Assembly: GCA_026990035.1 (NCBI GenBank)
Contig: JALSIM010000036.1
Coordinates: 1-45,287, forward strand
DNA length: 45,287 nucleotides
DNA from: Alphaproteobacteria bacterium
GTDB taxonomy: Bacteria > Pseudomonadota > Alphaproteobacteria > Geminicoccales > Geminicoccaceae
Direction of reading: 5' to 3'
Every line of letters begins with the position of its first letter. Position 1 is the first letter of the stretch. Of the stretch, positions 30,830 through 38,737 are shown piece by piece. Made by a program: the position numbers and the translations under genes. Under the pieces are notes generated by a model, which had not been told where the DNA came from, did not search any database, and saw only the letters and a program-made list of their open reading frames with translations.

Positions 30830-32457
30830 GATCGGCGGCCGCCCGCGGAAAGCCGTTTCTGACCGGCCACGAAGCGTTCCAGCCGCCGCGACAGGGCCCC
30901 GCGCGGGATCATCGCCTCGACGATCCAAAATCGCCCCCGGTCCGCCACCGCTTCCTCGAGAGCGTCGCGGAGCTCCCGCCGTGTCGTCACCCGCCGTCCG
31001 GCACCTCCCATCGCCGCCGCCATTTCGGCGAACCGCCAATCGTCGAGATCGTTGAAGCGCGACTGCGGCTGGAACACCCGCAGCATCTCCCAGCTCCGGT
31101 TGTTGAACAGCAGGACCACGGGATCGATCCCCAGGCGTCGGCAGTTGCCGAGCTCCCAGCCGGTCATCTGGAAGGCACCGTCGCCGACCAGCACCAGCAT
31201 CCGCCGGCCGGTGGCGAACTGGCCGCCGATTCCCGCCGGCACGCCGAACCCCATGCCGGCGTAGTAGCCGGGTGCCACGAGCTCGGTCTGAGCGATGTCC
31301 ATGGCCGTGAACAGGCAGTCCCCGACATCGACCGCCATCGGCATCGGCCCCCGGGCGGCGAAGAGATCGTTCACCGCACGGGCGATGTCGCCGGGGGTGA
31401 CGATGTCGTCGTCGGCTTCCAGACCGTGCGGATATTCGGGGCGCGGGGCACGTCTCGCATCGCCGATTGGCGTCGCCCGTTCGAGCAGCGCCTCGATCAG
31501 GGACGCCAGGGGCAGCTCCGGATAGACGTAGTAGCCGAGGCGGACCTCGCCATCCAGGGCCTGGATCGTGCGCCGGAGATCGAGCCGCCCGGCACTGACC
31601 GCGAAGTTGGTGTCGGAAAGGATGACTCCCAGCAACAGCAGGCAGTCCGAGCCTTCCACGAGGTCGGTGACGGCCGGCTCGCCCGCGATGCCGAGATAGG
31701 TGCCCACGAGCGGCGCCTCCTGGCTCGACAGCAGGCCGCGGCCCATGAAGGAGGTGACCACCGGGACACCGAGACGGCGGGCGAGCTCGGCCACCTTGGC
31801 CTCGAGTCCGTAGCGGCGGATCTCCACCCCGACCATCAGCACCGGACGGCCGGCCCGGGAAAGGCGGGCGAGGACCTCCTCGGCACAGGCCGCGGCGGCT
31901 TCGGGATCGCCCGGCGCCGGACGGCGCCCGGGCACCGGGCGGCACCGCAGATCCACCACGTCCCGCGGAATCTCGATGTACACCGGACGCGAACGGTCGA
32001 GAGCGGCATCCAACACCCGAGCGATTTCGAGATGGGCGGTCTTCGGATCCTCGAGCCGGGTCCGGGCGCAGGTGATCTCGGCGAGCACCCGCATCTGGGT
32101 GTCGAGGCGCGGCCCCTGATGGTGCAGGAGAAGGCCGCTCCGTCCTTCGTGGCGGCCGGGGGCGCCGGAGATCACCACCAGCGGCGATTTCTCGGCATGC
32201 GCCCCGGCCACCGCATTGACCAGGTTGAAGGCTCCGGCACCGTAGGTGACGGCGGCGACACCGATGGTTCCGCGGAAGCGGGCGGCGGCGTCGGCGGCGA
32301 AGCCCACTCCGGGTTCGTGGCTCAGGGTGTGGAGCGGCAGCTTTCCGGATTCCTCGATGATGCGGAAGAAGGGGAGGGCGAAATCGCCGGGAATGCCGAA
32401 GATCTCGCCCGCGCCGCGCGCCGCCAGTGCGTCGAGTAACGCTTCGATGACGTTCAT
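30826..32457 (-). CDS. ipdC: Phenylpyruvate/indolepyruvate decarboxylase-like ThDP enzyme
   Basis: Thiamine-diphosphate enzyme expected to decarboxylate an aryl 2-oxo acid to the aldehyde. 543 residues, close to the Azospirillum brasilense phenylpyruvate decarboxylase (IpdC), which it closely resembles as I recall it: GDFALPFF with catalytic D25, SHEPGVGFAADAAARF with cofactor E48, EKSPLVVISGAPG, the H112-H113 pair in LLLHHQG, and the cofactor-binding VGDGAFQMTGWE ... NN. In Azospirillum this enzyme makes the auxin indole-3-acetate via indoleacetaldehyde. It is divergent from the MFS-GGT-amidase cassette. Substrate is inferred; no partner aminotransferase is adjacent, although one lies about 7 kb away. 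Confidence 0.8.
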   Translation of the reverse strand: MNVIEALLDALAARGAGEIFGIPGDFALPFFRIIEESGKLPLHTLSHEPGVGFAADAAARFRGTIGVAAVTYGAGAFNLVNAVAGAHAEKSPLVVISGAPGRHEGRSGLLLHHQGPRLDTQMRVLAEITCARTRLEDPKTAHLEIARVLDAALDRSRPVYIEIPRDVVDLRCRPVPGRRPAPGDPEAAAACAEEVLARLSRAGRPVLMVGVEIRRYGLEAKVAELARRLGVPVVTSFMGRGLLSSQEAPLVGTYLGIAGEPAVTDLVEGSDCLLLLGVILSDTNFAVSAGRLDLRRTIQALDGEVRLGYYVYPELPLASLIEALLERATPIGDARRAPRPEYPHGLEADDDIVTPGDIARAVNDLFAARGPMPMAVDVGDCLFTAMDIAQTELVAPGYYAGMGFGVPAGIGGQFATGRRMLVLVGDGAFQMTGWELGNCRRLGIDPVVLLFNNRSWEMLRVFQPQSRFNDLDDWRFAEMAAAMGGAGRRVTTRRELRDALEEAVADRGRFWIVEAMIPRGALSRRLERFVAGQKRLSAGGRRS

Positions 32458-32568
32458 GGGGATCCCGCTCCGTCCGGCTGCCAGCGCCGGCAGGATATAC
32501 AGACGGGCGACCTTTCGCGCCACCGCCCGCCCTCGCCAGGCCGGCGGCGATCGGCTAAAGCGGAGGGC

Positions 32569-33795
32569 ATGCGACAGGGCGACATTCTGCGCAACGTGAC
32601 CCTGCTCGGGGTCTGCCAGGCGCTGTTCTACATGGCCAACACCATCGCCATCAGCACCTCGCCGCTGGTGGGGCTCCAGTATGCGCCGAGCCCGGCCCTG
32701 GCCACCCTGCCGCTCGGAGCGCAGTTCCTGGGCACCATGCTGACCACCCTGCCGGCCTCCTATCTGATGAAATGGCTGGGGCGTCGGGGCGGGTTGCTGA
32801 TCGGCGCCGGCTTCGCGGTCCTGGCCGGGCTCCTCGGCGCCGAGGCCATCCGTCGCGGCAGTTTTCCGCTGTTCGTCCTCGGCGGGTTCCTCTACGGCAT
32901 GTTCGGGGCCTTCGCCCAGTATTACCGGTTCGCGGCGGCCGACGCGGCGGACGCCGGGGTCGCGGAGGGCGCCGCGGCCCGGCGGGCGCGGGCGATCGGC
33001 TGGGTGATGGCCGGTGGTGTGGTGGCGGCGGTGGTCGGGCCCGAGCTGGCCAAGATCACCCGTGAAGCCCTGCCGCCTTTCATCTTCGCCGGGAGCTATC
33101 TCGCCATCGCCGCCCTCGGTGCGGCGAGCCTCGTGATCCTGGCCCTTCTGCGGATGCCCCGGCCCAACCTCGCCGAACGGCGCCGCGGCGGGCGCCCGCT
33201 CGGGGAGATCCTGCGCACCCCCGGCGCGGCGACGGCGATCCTCGCGGCGGTGGTCGCCTATGTCACCATGAACCTGCTGATGACCGCGACGCCGCTGGCG
33301 ATGGCCGGCTGCGGCCACAGCTTCGCGGACACCGCCCGGGTCATCCAGTGGCATGTCGTCGGCATGTTCGCGCCGAGCTTCGTGAGCGGCCATCTGATCG
33401 CCAGGTTCGGTGCCCAGCGCGTCATCCTCGCCGGAGTGCTCTTCATGGTCCTGACCGTCGCCATCGCCGAGAGCGGCCTCGAGGTCGAGCATTTCGCCGC
33501 CGCCCTGTTCCTGCTGGGCCTCGGCTGGAACTTCATGTTCGTCGGCGGCACCACCCTGCTGACGAGCTGCCATCGTCCCGAGGAGAAGGCCAAGGTGCAG
33601 GGCATGAACGATCTCGTCCTGTTCACGAGTGTTACCCTTTCGGCCGGATCCTCGGGGGCGCTCGAGAACCTGCTGGGCTGGCAGACCCTGAACCTGCTGA
33701 CGCTTCCGGGGCTGGTGCTGGTCGCGACGGTCACCCTCGCGGCGATGCGGCGGCGGGTGCCTGAGCCGGCGGTCGAATGCGGAGCCCGACGATGA
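32569..33795 (+). CDS. MFS transporter of unknown substrate
   Basis: 408-residue protein with 11-12 hydrophobic helices. The MKWLGRRGG loop between helices 2 and 3 is the MFS basic loop, and the second half repeats it (IARFGAQRV). GGAG precedes the ATG. Its stop overlaps the gamma-glutamyltransferase start in ATGA; that gene in turn overlaps the amidase. Import of a substrate for those two enzymes is a reasonable inference but the sequence does not show direction or substrate. Confidence 0.8.
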   Translation: MRQGDILRNVTLLGVCQALFYMANTIAISTSPLVGLQYAPSPALATLPLGAQFLGTMLTTLPASYLMKWLGRRGGLLIGAGFAVLAGLLGAEAIRRGSFPLFVLGGFLYGMFGAFAQYYRFAAADAADAGVAEGAAARRARAIGWVMAGGVVAAVVGPELAKITREALPPFIFAGSYLAIAALGAASLVILALLRMPRPNLAERRRGGRPLGEILRTPGAATAILAAVVAYVTMNLLMTATPLAMAGCGHSFADTARVIQWHVVGMFAPSFVSGHLIARFGAQRVILAGVLFMVLTVAIAESGLEVEHFAAALFLLGLGWNFMFVGGTTLLTSCHRPEEKAKVQGMNDLVLFTSVTLSAGSSGALENLLGWQTLNLLTLPGLVLVATVTLAAMRRRVPEPAVECGARR

Positions 33796-35366
33796 CCGAC
33801 AGGGAACCCCGGGGGGCCTTCGCCGACTATGCGGTGGTCAAGCCGGTGGCGGCGGGCCGGGGCGGCGTGGTCGCCGCCCAGAACCGGGAGGCGGCGGCGG
33901 TCGGCATCGCCGTCCTCGAGGCCGGGGGCAACGCGTTCGACGCGGCCATCGCGGTGTCCCTCGCCCTCGGCGTCGTCGAGCCCTGGATGAGCGGTCCGGG
34001 CGGAATCGGCTGCGCTCTGCTCTTCGATGCGGAGGCGGGCGCGTTCCACGCCCTCGATTTCGGCGCCGTCGCACCCCGGCGCCTCGATCCCGCCGACTAT
34101 CCGCTGTCGGGGCGGCCGGCGGGTGATCTCTTTCCCTGGCCCGGGGTGGTGGAGGACCGCAACATCGAAGGGCCGCTTTCCATCGCCGTTCCGGGGCTGC
34201 TGGACGGGCTCCGTCTGTTGCACGCCCGCTTCGCCACCCTGCCCTGGCGCGAGCTCGTCCGCCCCGCCCGCGAGCTGGCGGAGCGGGGACTCGGGATCGA
34301 CTGGTGGACGAGCCTCCTGGTCACCTCCCATGCCGAGGAGCTCCGCCGCTTCGCCACCACCGCCACCGTCTGGTTGCCGCGCGGCCTTCCGCCGCGGCCG
34401 GATCCCGGGGGCGAGCGCCGGTTTCTTCCCCTCGGGCGGATCGCCGAGACCTACGAGGCGATCGCCGAGGAAGGACCGAGGAGCTTCTACGAGGGGGCCG
34501 TCGCCGAGGCCCTGGCGGCCGATCTGCGGGGCTTCGGGGCGAAGCTGGACGCCCGGGACCTGAAGGCCTACCGGGCCCGTTTCCTGGAGCCGCTCGCCGG
34601 GAGCCGCGGCGCCGGCCGCTTCCGGGTGATGCCGGGACCGTTCGCCGGCGCCACCTTCCTCCGCTGTCTCGAGCTGCTGGCGGATTTCCCGGCCACGCGG
34701 GGGGCGCCGGACGCCGCCTTCTTCGCGGCGGTGGCCGGGGCGTTGCGGCGCGCTTACGCGGAACGGCTCGGCGAGACGGGCGGCGAGGGCTGCACCTCGC
34801 ATTTCTCCGTCGTCGACGGCGCGGGCAACCGGGTCGCCTGGACCCAGACCCTGCTGTCCGTCTTCGGCAGCCGCCTTCTGCTGCCGCGCACGGGTCTCCT
34901 GCTCAACAACGGCATCTACTGGTTCGATCCCCGGCCGGGGCGGCCCAACTCCCTGGCGCCCGGAGCGCGGCCGCTTTCCAACATGTGTCCGGTTCTCGGC
35001 GACACCGAACCCGGAGGCTTCGCCCTCGGGGCCTCGGGGGGCAGGCGGATCCTCCCGGCGGTGCTGCAGATCGCTCTCTTTCTCGGCGAGCGCGGTCTGT
35101 CCCTCGAAGCGGCGTTGCATCATCCGCGCATCGATGTGAGCGGGCCGGATCGGGTCACGGCCGATCCGCGTCTGGGGGAGGCGATCCTGCGGGCTCTCGA
35201 AGCCCATCCGCTGGATCTGCAGCCGGCACGGCATTTCCCGCTCGCCTACGCCTGTCCCTCGGCGGTGCTGGCGACGCCCGACGGTCTGCGATTGGGGCTC
35301 GCCGAGCCGTGGCAGCCTTGGGCCGGGGGGCTGGCGACACCCGGGAGAGGAAGGGAAGGCCCGTGA
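33792..35366 (+). CDS. Gamma-glutamyltransferase-like Ntn hydrolase
   Basis: 524 residues. GGT family: N-terminal VVAAQNREAAAVGIAVLEAGGNAFDAAIA, GPGGIG, then the autocleavage site GCTSHFSVVD, where T335 would become the catalytic N-terminal nucleophile of the small subunit, and C-terminal LSNMCPVLGD and GASGGRRILPAVLQ. Family members cleave gamma-glutamyl bonds of glutathione or gamma-glutamyl amides. There is no signal peptide, so it should be cytoplasmic, unlike periplasmic GGT. ATG 33792 gives the ATGA overlap with the MFS stop; ATG 33777 is an alternative. Stop overlaps the amidase start. Confidence 0.85.
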   Translation: MTDREPRGAFADYAVVKPVAAGRGGVVAAQNREAAAVGIAVLEAGGNAFDAAIAVSLALGVVEPWMSGPGGIGCALLFDAEAGAFHALDFGAVAPRRLDPADYPLSGRPAGDLFPWPGVVEDRNIEGPLSIAVPGLLDGLRLLHARFATLPWRELVRPARELAERGLGIDWWTSLLVTSHAEELRRFATTATVWLPRGLPPRPDPGGERRFLPLGRIAETYEAIAEEGPRSFYEGAVAEALAADLRGFGAKLDARDLKAYRARFLEPLAGSRGAGRFRVMPGPFAGATFLRCLELLADFPATRGAPDAAFFAAVAGALRRAYAERLGETGGEGCTSHFSVVDGAGNRVAWTQTLLSVFGSRLLLPRTGLLLNNGIYWFDPRPGRPNSLAPGARPLSNMCPVLGDTEPGGFALGASGGRRILPAVLQIALFLGERGLSLEAALHHPRIDVSGPDRVTADPRLGEAILRALEAHPLDLQPARHFPLAYACPSAVLATPDGLRLGLAEPWQPWAGGLATPGRGREGP

Positions 35367-36787
35367 AGTTCGAGGAATACCGAGGTTTCGACGCCACCGG
35401 GCTGGCCGAGCTGGTGGCCGCGGGGGAGGTGACGGCGCGGGAACTCCTGATGGTCGCCGAGGCCCGGGCCCGGGCGGTGGCGGAGGAGATCAACGCCGTC
35501 TCCGTCTGGGATCTCGATCATGCCGAGGCGAGTCTCGAGGCCGGGCTGCCATCGGGCCCGTTCACCGGTGTGCCCTTCCTGTTCAAGGATCTCTACGCCT
35601 TCCTTCGGGGCACGCGGCTGACCAACGGCAGCCGGCTGACCCGCGATCTGGTGGCGGATTTCGACACCACTTTCGTCGCCCGCGCCCGCGCCGCCGGTCT
35701 GCTGCCGTTCGGCAAGACGGTGACGCCGGAGTTCGGTCTCAACGTCGTCACCGAGCCGGTTCTCCACGGTCCCTGTCGCAACCCCTGGAACCGGGAGTTC
35801 AGCCCCGGCGGCTCCTCCGGGGGGGCGGCAGCGGCCGTGGCCGCCGGCATCCTGCCGATGGCTCACGCCACGGACGGCGGTGGATCGACCCGCATCCCGG
35901 CCTCCCATTGCGGTCTCGTCGGCCTCAAGCCGAGCCGGGCCCGGATCCCGATGGGACCGGTGGTCGCCGAGGCCTGGAGCGGCCTCGCGACCGGGCTCGT
36001 GGTCACCCGCAGCCTGCGGGACACCGCCCGGTTCCTCGATGCCGTGCACGGGCCGGAAGACGGGGATTTCTACGTCTGTCCACCACCTTCCGCTCCCTTC
36101 GTCGAAAGCCTCGAACGGCCTCCGGGAAGGCTGCGGGTGGCGCTGGTCCGGAGCGCACCTCTGGCCATCCCGCTGGCTCCGGAGGTGGCGGCCGCCCTCG
36201 ACGAAGCCGCCCGTCTCCTCGAGGAGATGGGGCACGGAATCGAGGAAGCGGCCATTCCCATCGACGGCGAGCGCATGGCGACGGCCTTCCTCGACGTCGT
36301 CTCGGCCAACTGCGCCAACGATCTCGAAATCTGGGCGAAGCGGGTCGGCAGGCGGCTCGACAAGCGGCATCTCGAACGCTGCACACTGGCCCTGGTGGAA
36401 CGGGGGCGGGCGGTCTCGGCGGTGAGCTATCTGCGGAGCCTCCAGACCGTGCAGCAGGCGGCGCGGGCCTTCGGACAGATGTTCCGCCGCTTCGATCTGA
36501 TCCTGAGCCCCGTCTGTGCGGCGCCGCCGCCGCGGATCGGGGAGATCGACCAGAACGATTTCCTGCCCCTGCGCTTTCTCGAACGCAACCGGCCCTATGT
36601 CTGCTTCACGAGCCTCTACAACGCCTCGGGCTGCCCGGCGATCAGCCTGCCCCTGCATCTCGGCGCCGACAGGCTGCCGGTCGGGGTGATGCTCGGGGCG
36701 CGGCTCGGCGGCGAGGAGCTGCTGCTCTCGGTGGCCGCGGAGATCGAGCGGGCACGGCCCTGGTTCGACCGGGTTCCACCGCTCTGA
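35363..36787 (+). CDS. Amidase-signature family amidase
   Basis: 474 residues, hydrolyses an unknown amide. The catalytic triad is visible: K75 (FLFKDL), the cis-Ser in GGSSGG (S151/S152) and the nucleophile S175 (GGGSTRIPA). The C-terminal half resembles 6-aminohexanoate-cyclic-dimer hydrolase or generic amidases. The motifs of GatA are incomplete and there are no gatB or gatC neighbours, so it is not the tRNA amidotransferase. GTG start overlaps the GGT stop (GTGA), preceded by GAAGG. The third gene of a coupled trio. Confidence 0.88.
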   Translation: MKFEEYRGFDATGLAELVAAGEVTARELLMVAEARARAVAEEINAVSVWDLDHAEASLEAGLPSGPFTGVPFLFKDLYAFLRGTRLTNGSRLTRDLVADFDTTFVARARAAGLLPFGKTVTPEFGLNVVTEPVLHGPCRNPWNREFSPGGSSGGAAAAVAAGILPMAHATDGGGSTRIPASHCGLVGLKPSRARIPMGPVVAEAWSGLATGLVVTRSLRDTARFLDAVHGPEDGDFYVCPPPSAPFVESLERPPGRLRVALVRSAPLAIPLAPEVAAALDEAARLLEEMGHGIEEAAIPIDGERMATAFLDVVSANCANDLEIWAKRVGRRLDKRHLERCTLALVERGRAVSAVSYLRSLQTVQQAARAFGQMFRRFDLILSPVCAAPPPRIGEIDQNDFLPLRFLERNRPYVCFTSLYNASGCPAISLPLHLGADRLPVGVMLGARLGGEELLLSVAAEIERARPWFDRVPPL

Positions 36788-36805
36788 ACCGCGGCCGGCC
36801 GATGG

Positions 36806-37786
36806 CTAGGCGTTGCCGATGACGATCCCCGCGACGAACACCAGGAAACCGCCCACCACCACCTGATAGGCGGCCTGGAGGAAGGGCGTGTCCATGTATC
36901 TGGCCCGGATCCAGGCGATCGCCCAGAGCTCGAAGAGGACGACGATGACGGCGAGGGTGGTGGCGATCACGAAATCGGGAATGAGATAGGGCAGGGTGTG
37001 GCCGATCCCTCCGAGGGTGGTCATCAACCCGCAGACGGTGCCGCGGATCCAGGGATGGCCGCGTCCGGTGAGTTCGCCGTCGTCGGACAGCGCCTCGGCG
37101 AAGCCCATCGAGATCCCCGCTCCCACCGAAGCGGCCATGCCGACGAGGAAGGCTTCCCAGCTGTTGCCGGTGGCGAAGGCGGCGGCGAACAGGGGGGCGA
37201 GGGTCGAGACCGAGCCGTCCATCAGCCCGGCCAGACCGGGCTGCACATACTGCAGCACGAAACGCCGATGGGCGGCCTCCTCCTCCTCCGTCGCCGCCTC
37301 GCCGGTGGCGTAGCGTTCGCGCAACCGGCGGGCCAGGGAGGCGTGCTGGCTCTCGGTCTCCGCGAGATCGACGAGGAGTTCGCGGATCGAAAGGTCGGTC
37401 ACATGCTCCGCCGCCTTGAGATAGAAGTTGCGGGTTTCCTCCTCCATGTCCTCGGCGATCTGGCGCACCGTCCTGAGATTGGCGTGCTTCATCAGCCAGA
37501 CCGGTCGCCGGCGGATGAAGCCGCGCACATGCTCGCGACGGATCATCGGGATGTGGTCGCCGAACTTCTCGCGGAAGAGTTCGGTGAGCCGGCGGCGATG
37601 TTCGCTTTCCTCCTCCGCCATCTCCTCGAAGACCTTCGCCGAATGGGGGAACTGGTCGCGCAGGACCTCGGCGAAATCGCGATAGATCCGCCCGTCCTCC
37701 TCCTCGAGAGAGATGGCGAGGGCGAGGATCTCCCGCTCCGAAAGCTCCGAAAAACGTTTGCTCGGTCCGAAGGTGAGAGGAAACAT
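36806..37786 (-). CDS. mbfA: MbfA-type membrane-bound ferritin / VIT1-like iron exporter
   Basis: Fusion of an N-terminal ferritin-like di-iron domain (about 10-160; [47 protein letters not shown] supply carboxylate and His ligands) with a C-terminal VIT1/CCC1 transporter domain (about 170-326; [20 protein letters not shown], several helices). 326 residues, the normal MbfA size. In Bradyrhizobium and Agrobacterium MbfA exports iron and protects against iron and peroxide stress, under Irr control. GGAG lies six bases before the ATG. Convergent with the amidase (18 bases apart). Confidence 0.9.
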   Translation of the reverse strand: MFPLTFGPSKRFSELSEREILALAISLEEEDGRIYRDFAEVLRDQFPHSAKVFEEMAEEESEHRRRLTELFREKFGDHIPMIRREHVRGFIRRRPVWLMKHANLRTVRQIAEDMEEETRNFYLKAAEHVTDLSIRELLVDLAETESQHASLARRLRERYATGEAATEEEEAAHRRFVLQYVQPGLAGLMDGSVSTLAPLFAAAFATGNSWEAFLVGMAASVGAGISMGFAEALSDDGELTGRGHPWIRGTVCGLMTTLGGIGHTLPYLIPDFVIATTLAVIVVLFELWAIAWIRARYMDTPFLQAAYQVVVGGFLVFVAGIVIGNA

Positions 37787-37840
37787 GACGGCTCCGTCGG
37801 CTGGGTTCCGATGCTGCTGGCGGCATCCGGCGGTGGCCGC

Positions 37841-37868
37841 AATTTAGGCCCTGACGCCGCTTTGTCCA
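37841..37868 (-). promoter_or_regulatory. mbfA promoter
   Basis: On the minus strand TGGACA (complement of 37863-37868, 5 of 6) and TAAATT (complement of 37841-37846, 4 of 6) are 16 bases apart, about 55 bases before the mbfA ATG. I could not recognise a clear Irr (ICE) box. Confidence 0.45.
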
Positions 37869-37881
37869 CGCCCGCCGGGGC

Positions 37882-37910
37882 TGGAGACGGCCGGGGCGAC
37901 GCGCTATGAG
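37882..37910 (+). promoter_or_regulatory. Candidate SDR gene promoter
   Basis: TGGAGA (37882-37887) and TATGAG (37905-37910) are 17 bases apart, each 4 of 6 consensus. Transcription would begin near 37917, upstream of the chosen ATG 37954. Confidence 0.3.
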
Positions 37911-37953
37911 GGCGGGGAACGCCCCGACCGGGCGGGGCGCGGGGGAGGGGGAG

Positions 37954-38721
37954 ATGTCCGCTCGTTTCGATCTTTCGGGTCGCGTGGCTCTGGTCACCGG
38001 CGGCAACGGGGGTATCGGTCTCGGCATGGCCCGCGGGCTGGCCGAAGCCGGCGCGGCGATCGCCGTCGTCGGTCGCGACGAGGCCAAGAACGCGGCCGCG
38101 GTGGCCGCGCTCGAGGCGGCGGGAGCGCGGGCGGTCGGCATCCGTGCCGACGTCGCCGATGCCGCCTCCTGCGAGGCGATGGTGGAAACCACGCTGCGGT
38201 GTCTCGGTGGTCTCCACATTCTCGTCTGCAACGCCGGTATCAACATCCGCAAGCCACCGGAGACCTACAGCGCCGAGGAATGGCGGCGGATCCTGGCGAT
38301 CAATCTCGACGGCACCTGGAACTGCTGCCTCGCGGCATATCCGGCGTTGTGCGAGGCGGGCGGTGGCAAGATCATCACCAACGGTTCGATGCTCTCCCTG
38401 TTCGGTGCTCCCTTCGCCGCACCCTATGCCGCTTCCAAGGGCGGAGTGGTCCAGCTCACCAAATCGCTGGCCACCGCCTGGGCCAGGGACAACATCCAGG
38501 TCAACTGCGTGCTGCCGGGATGGATCGACACCGAGCTCACCCGACGGGCACGGCGTGATGTGGAGGGGCTCGACCGCAAGGTGGTCGAACGCACGCCGGC
38601 GGGACGCTGGGGTTTGCCCGAGGATCTCGCCGGCATCGCCGTCTTCCTCGCCAGCGCAGCGTCGGATTTCGTGACCGGCACCGCGATTCCGGTGGATGGC
38701 GGCTATTCCGCCCAGCTCTGA
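37954..38721 (+). CDS. Short-chain dehydrogenase/reductase
   Basis: 255-residue NAD(P)-dependent oxidoreductase. Rossmann motif VTGGNGGIGLGMA, structural CNAG, catalytic S145 (NGSMLSL), Y158 and K162 (YAASK), and the C-terminal VTGTAIPVDGGYSAQL. GGGGAG directly precedes ATG 37954; the frame is open to 37906 but family length favours 37954. It resembles 2-deoxy-D-gluconate or 3-oxoacyl-ACP reductases; the substrate is unknown. The Bcr/CflA exporter gene starts 16 bases after its stop. Confidence 0.88.
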   Translation: MSARFDLSGRVALVTGGNGGIGLGMARGLAEAGAAIAVVGRDEAKNAAAVAALEAAGARAVGIRADVADAASCEAMVETTLRCLGGLHILVCNAGINIRKPPETYSAEEWRRILAINLDGTWNCCLAAYPALCEAGGGKIITNGSMLSLFGAPFAAPYAASKGGVVQLTKSLATAWARDNIQVNCVLPGWIDTELTRRARRDVEGLDRKVVERTPAGRWGLPEDLAGIAVFLASAASDFVTGTAIPVDGGYSAQL

Positions 38722-38737
38722 GGAAAGCCCGACGGCG

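Noticed and set aside
32458-33573. N-terminal extension of the IpdC-like frame
   Set aside because: It is antisense to the MFS gene; the homologous enzyme starts at ATG 32457 (MNVIEALLDAL).
34304-35362. Upstream extension of the amidase frame
   Set aside because: It overlaps the gamma-glutamyltransferase in another frame and is R/G-rich; the GTGA start at 35363 fits the family.
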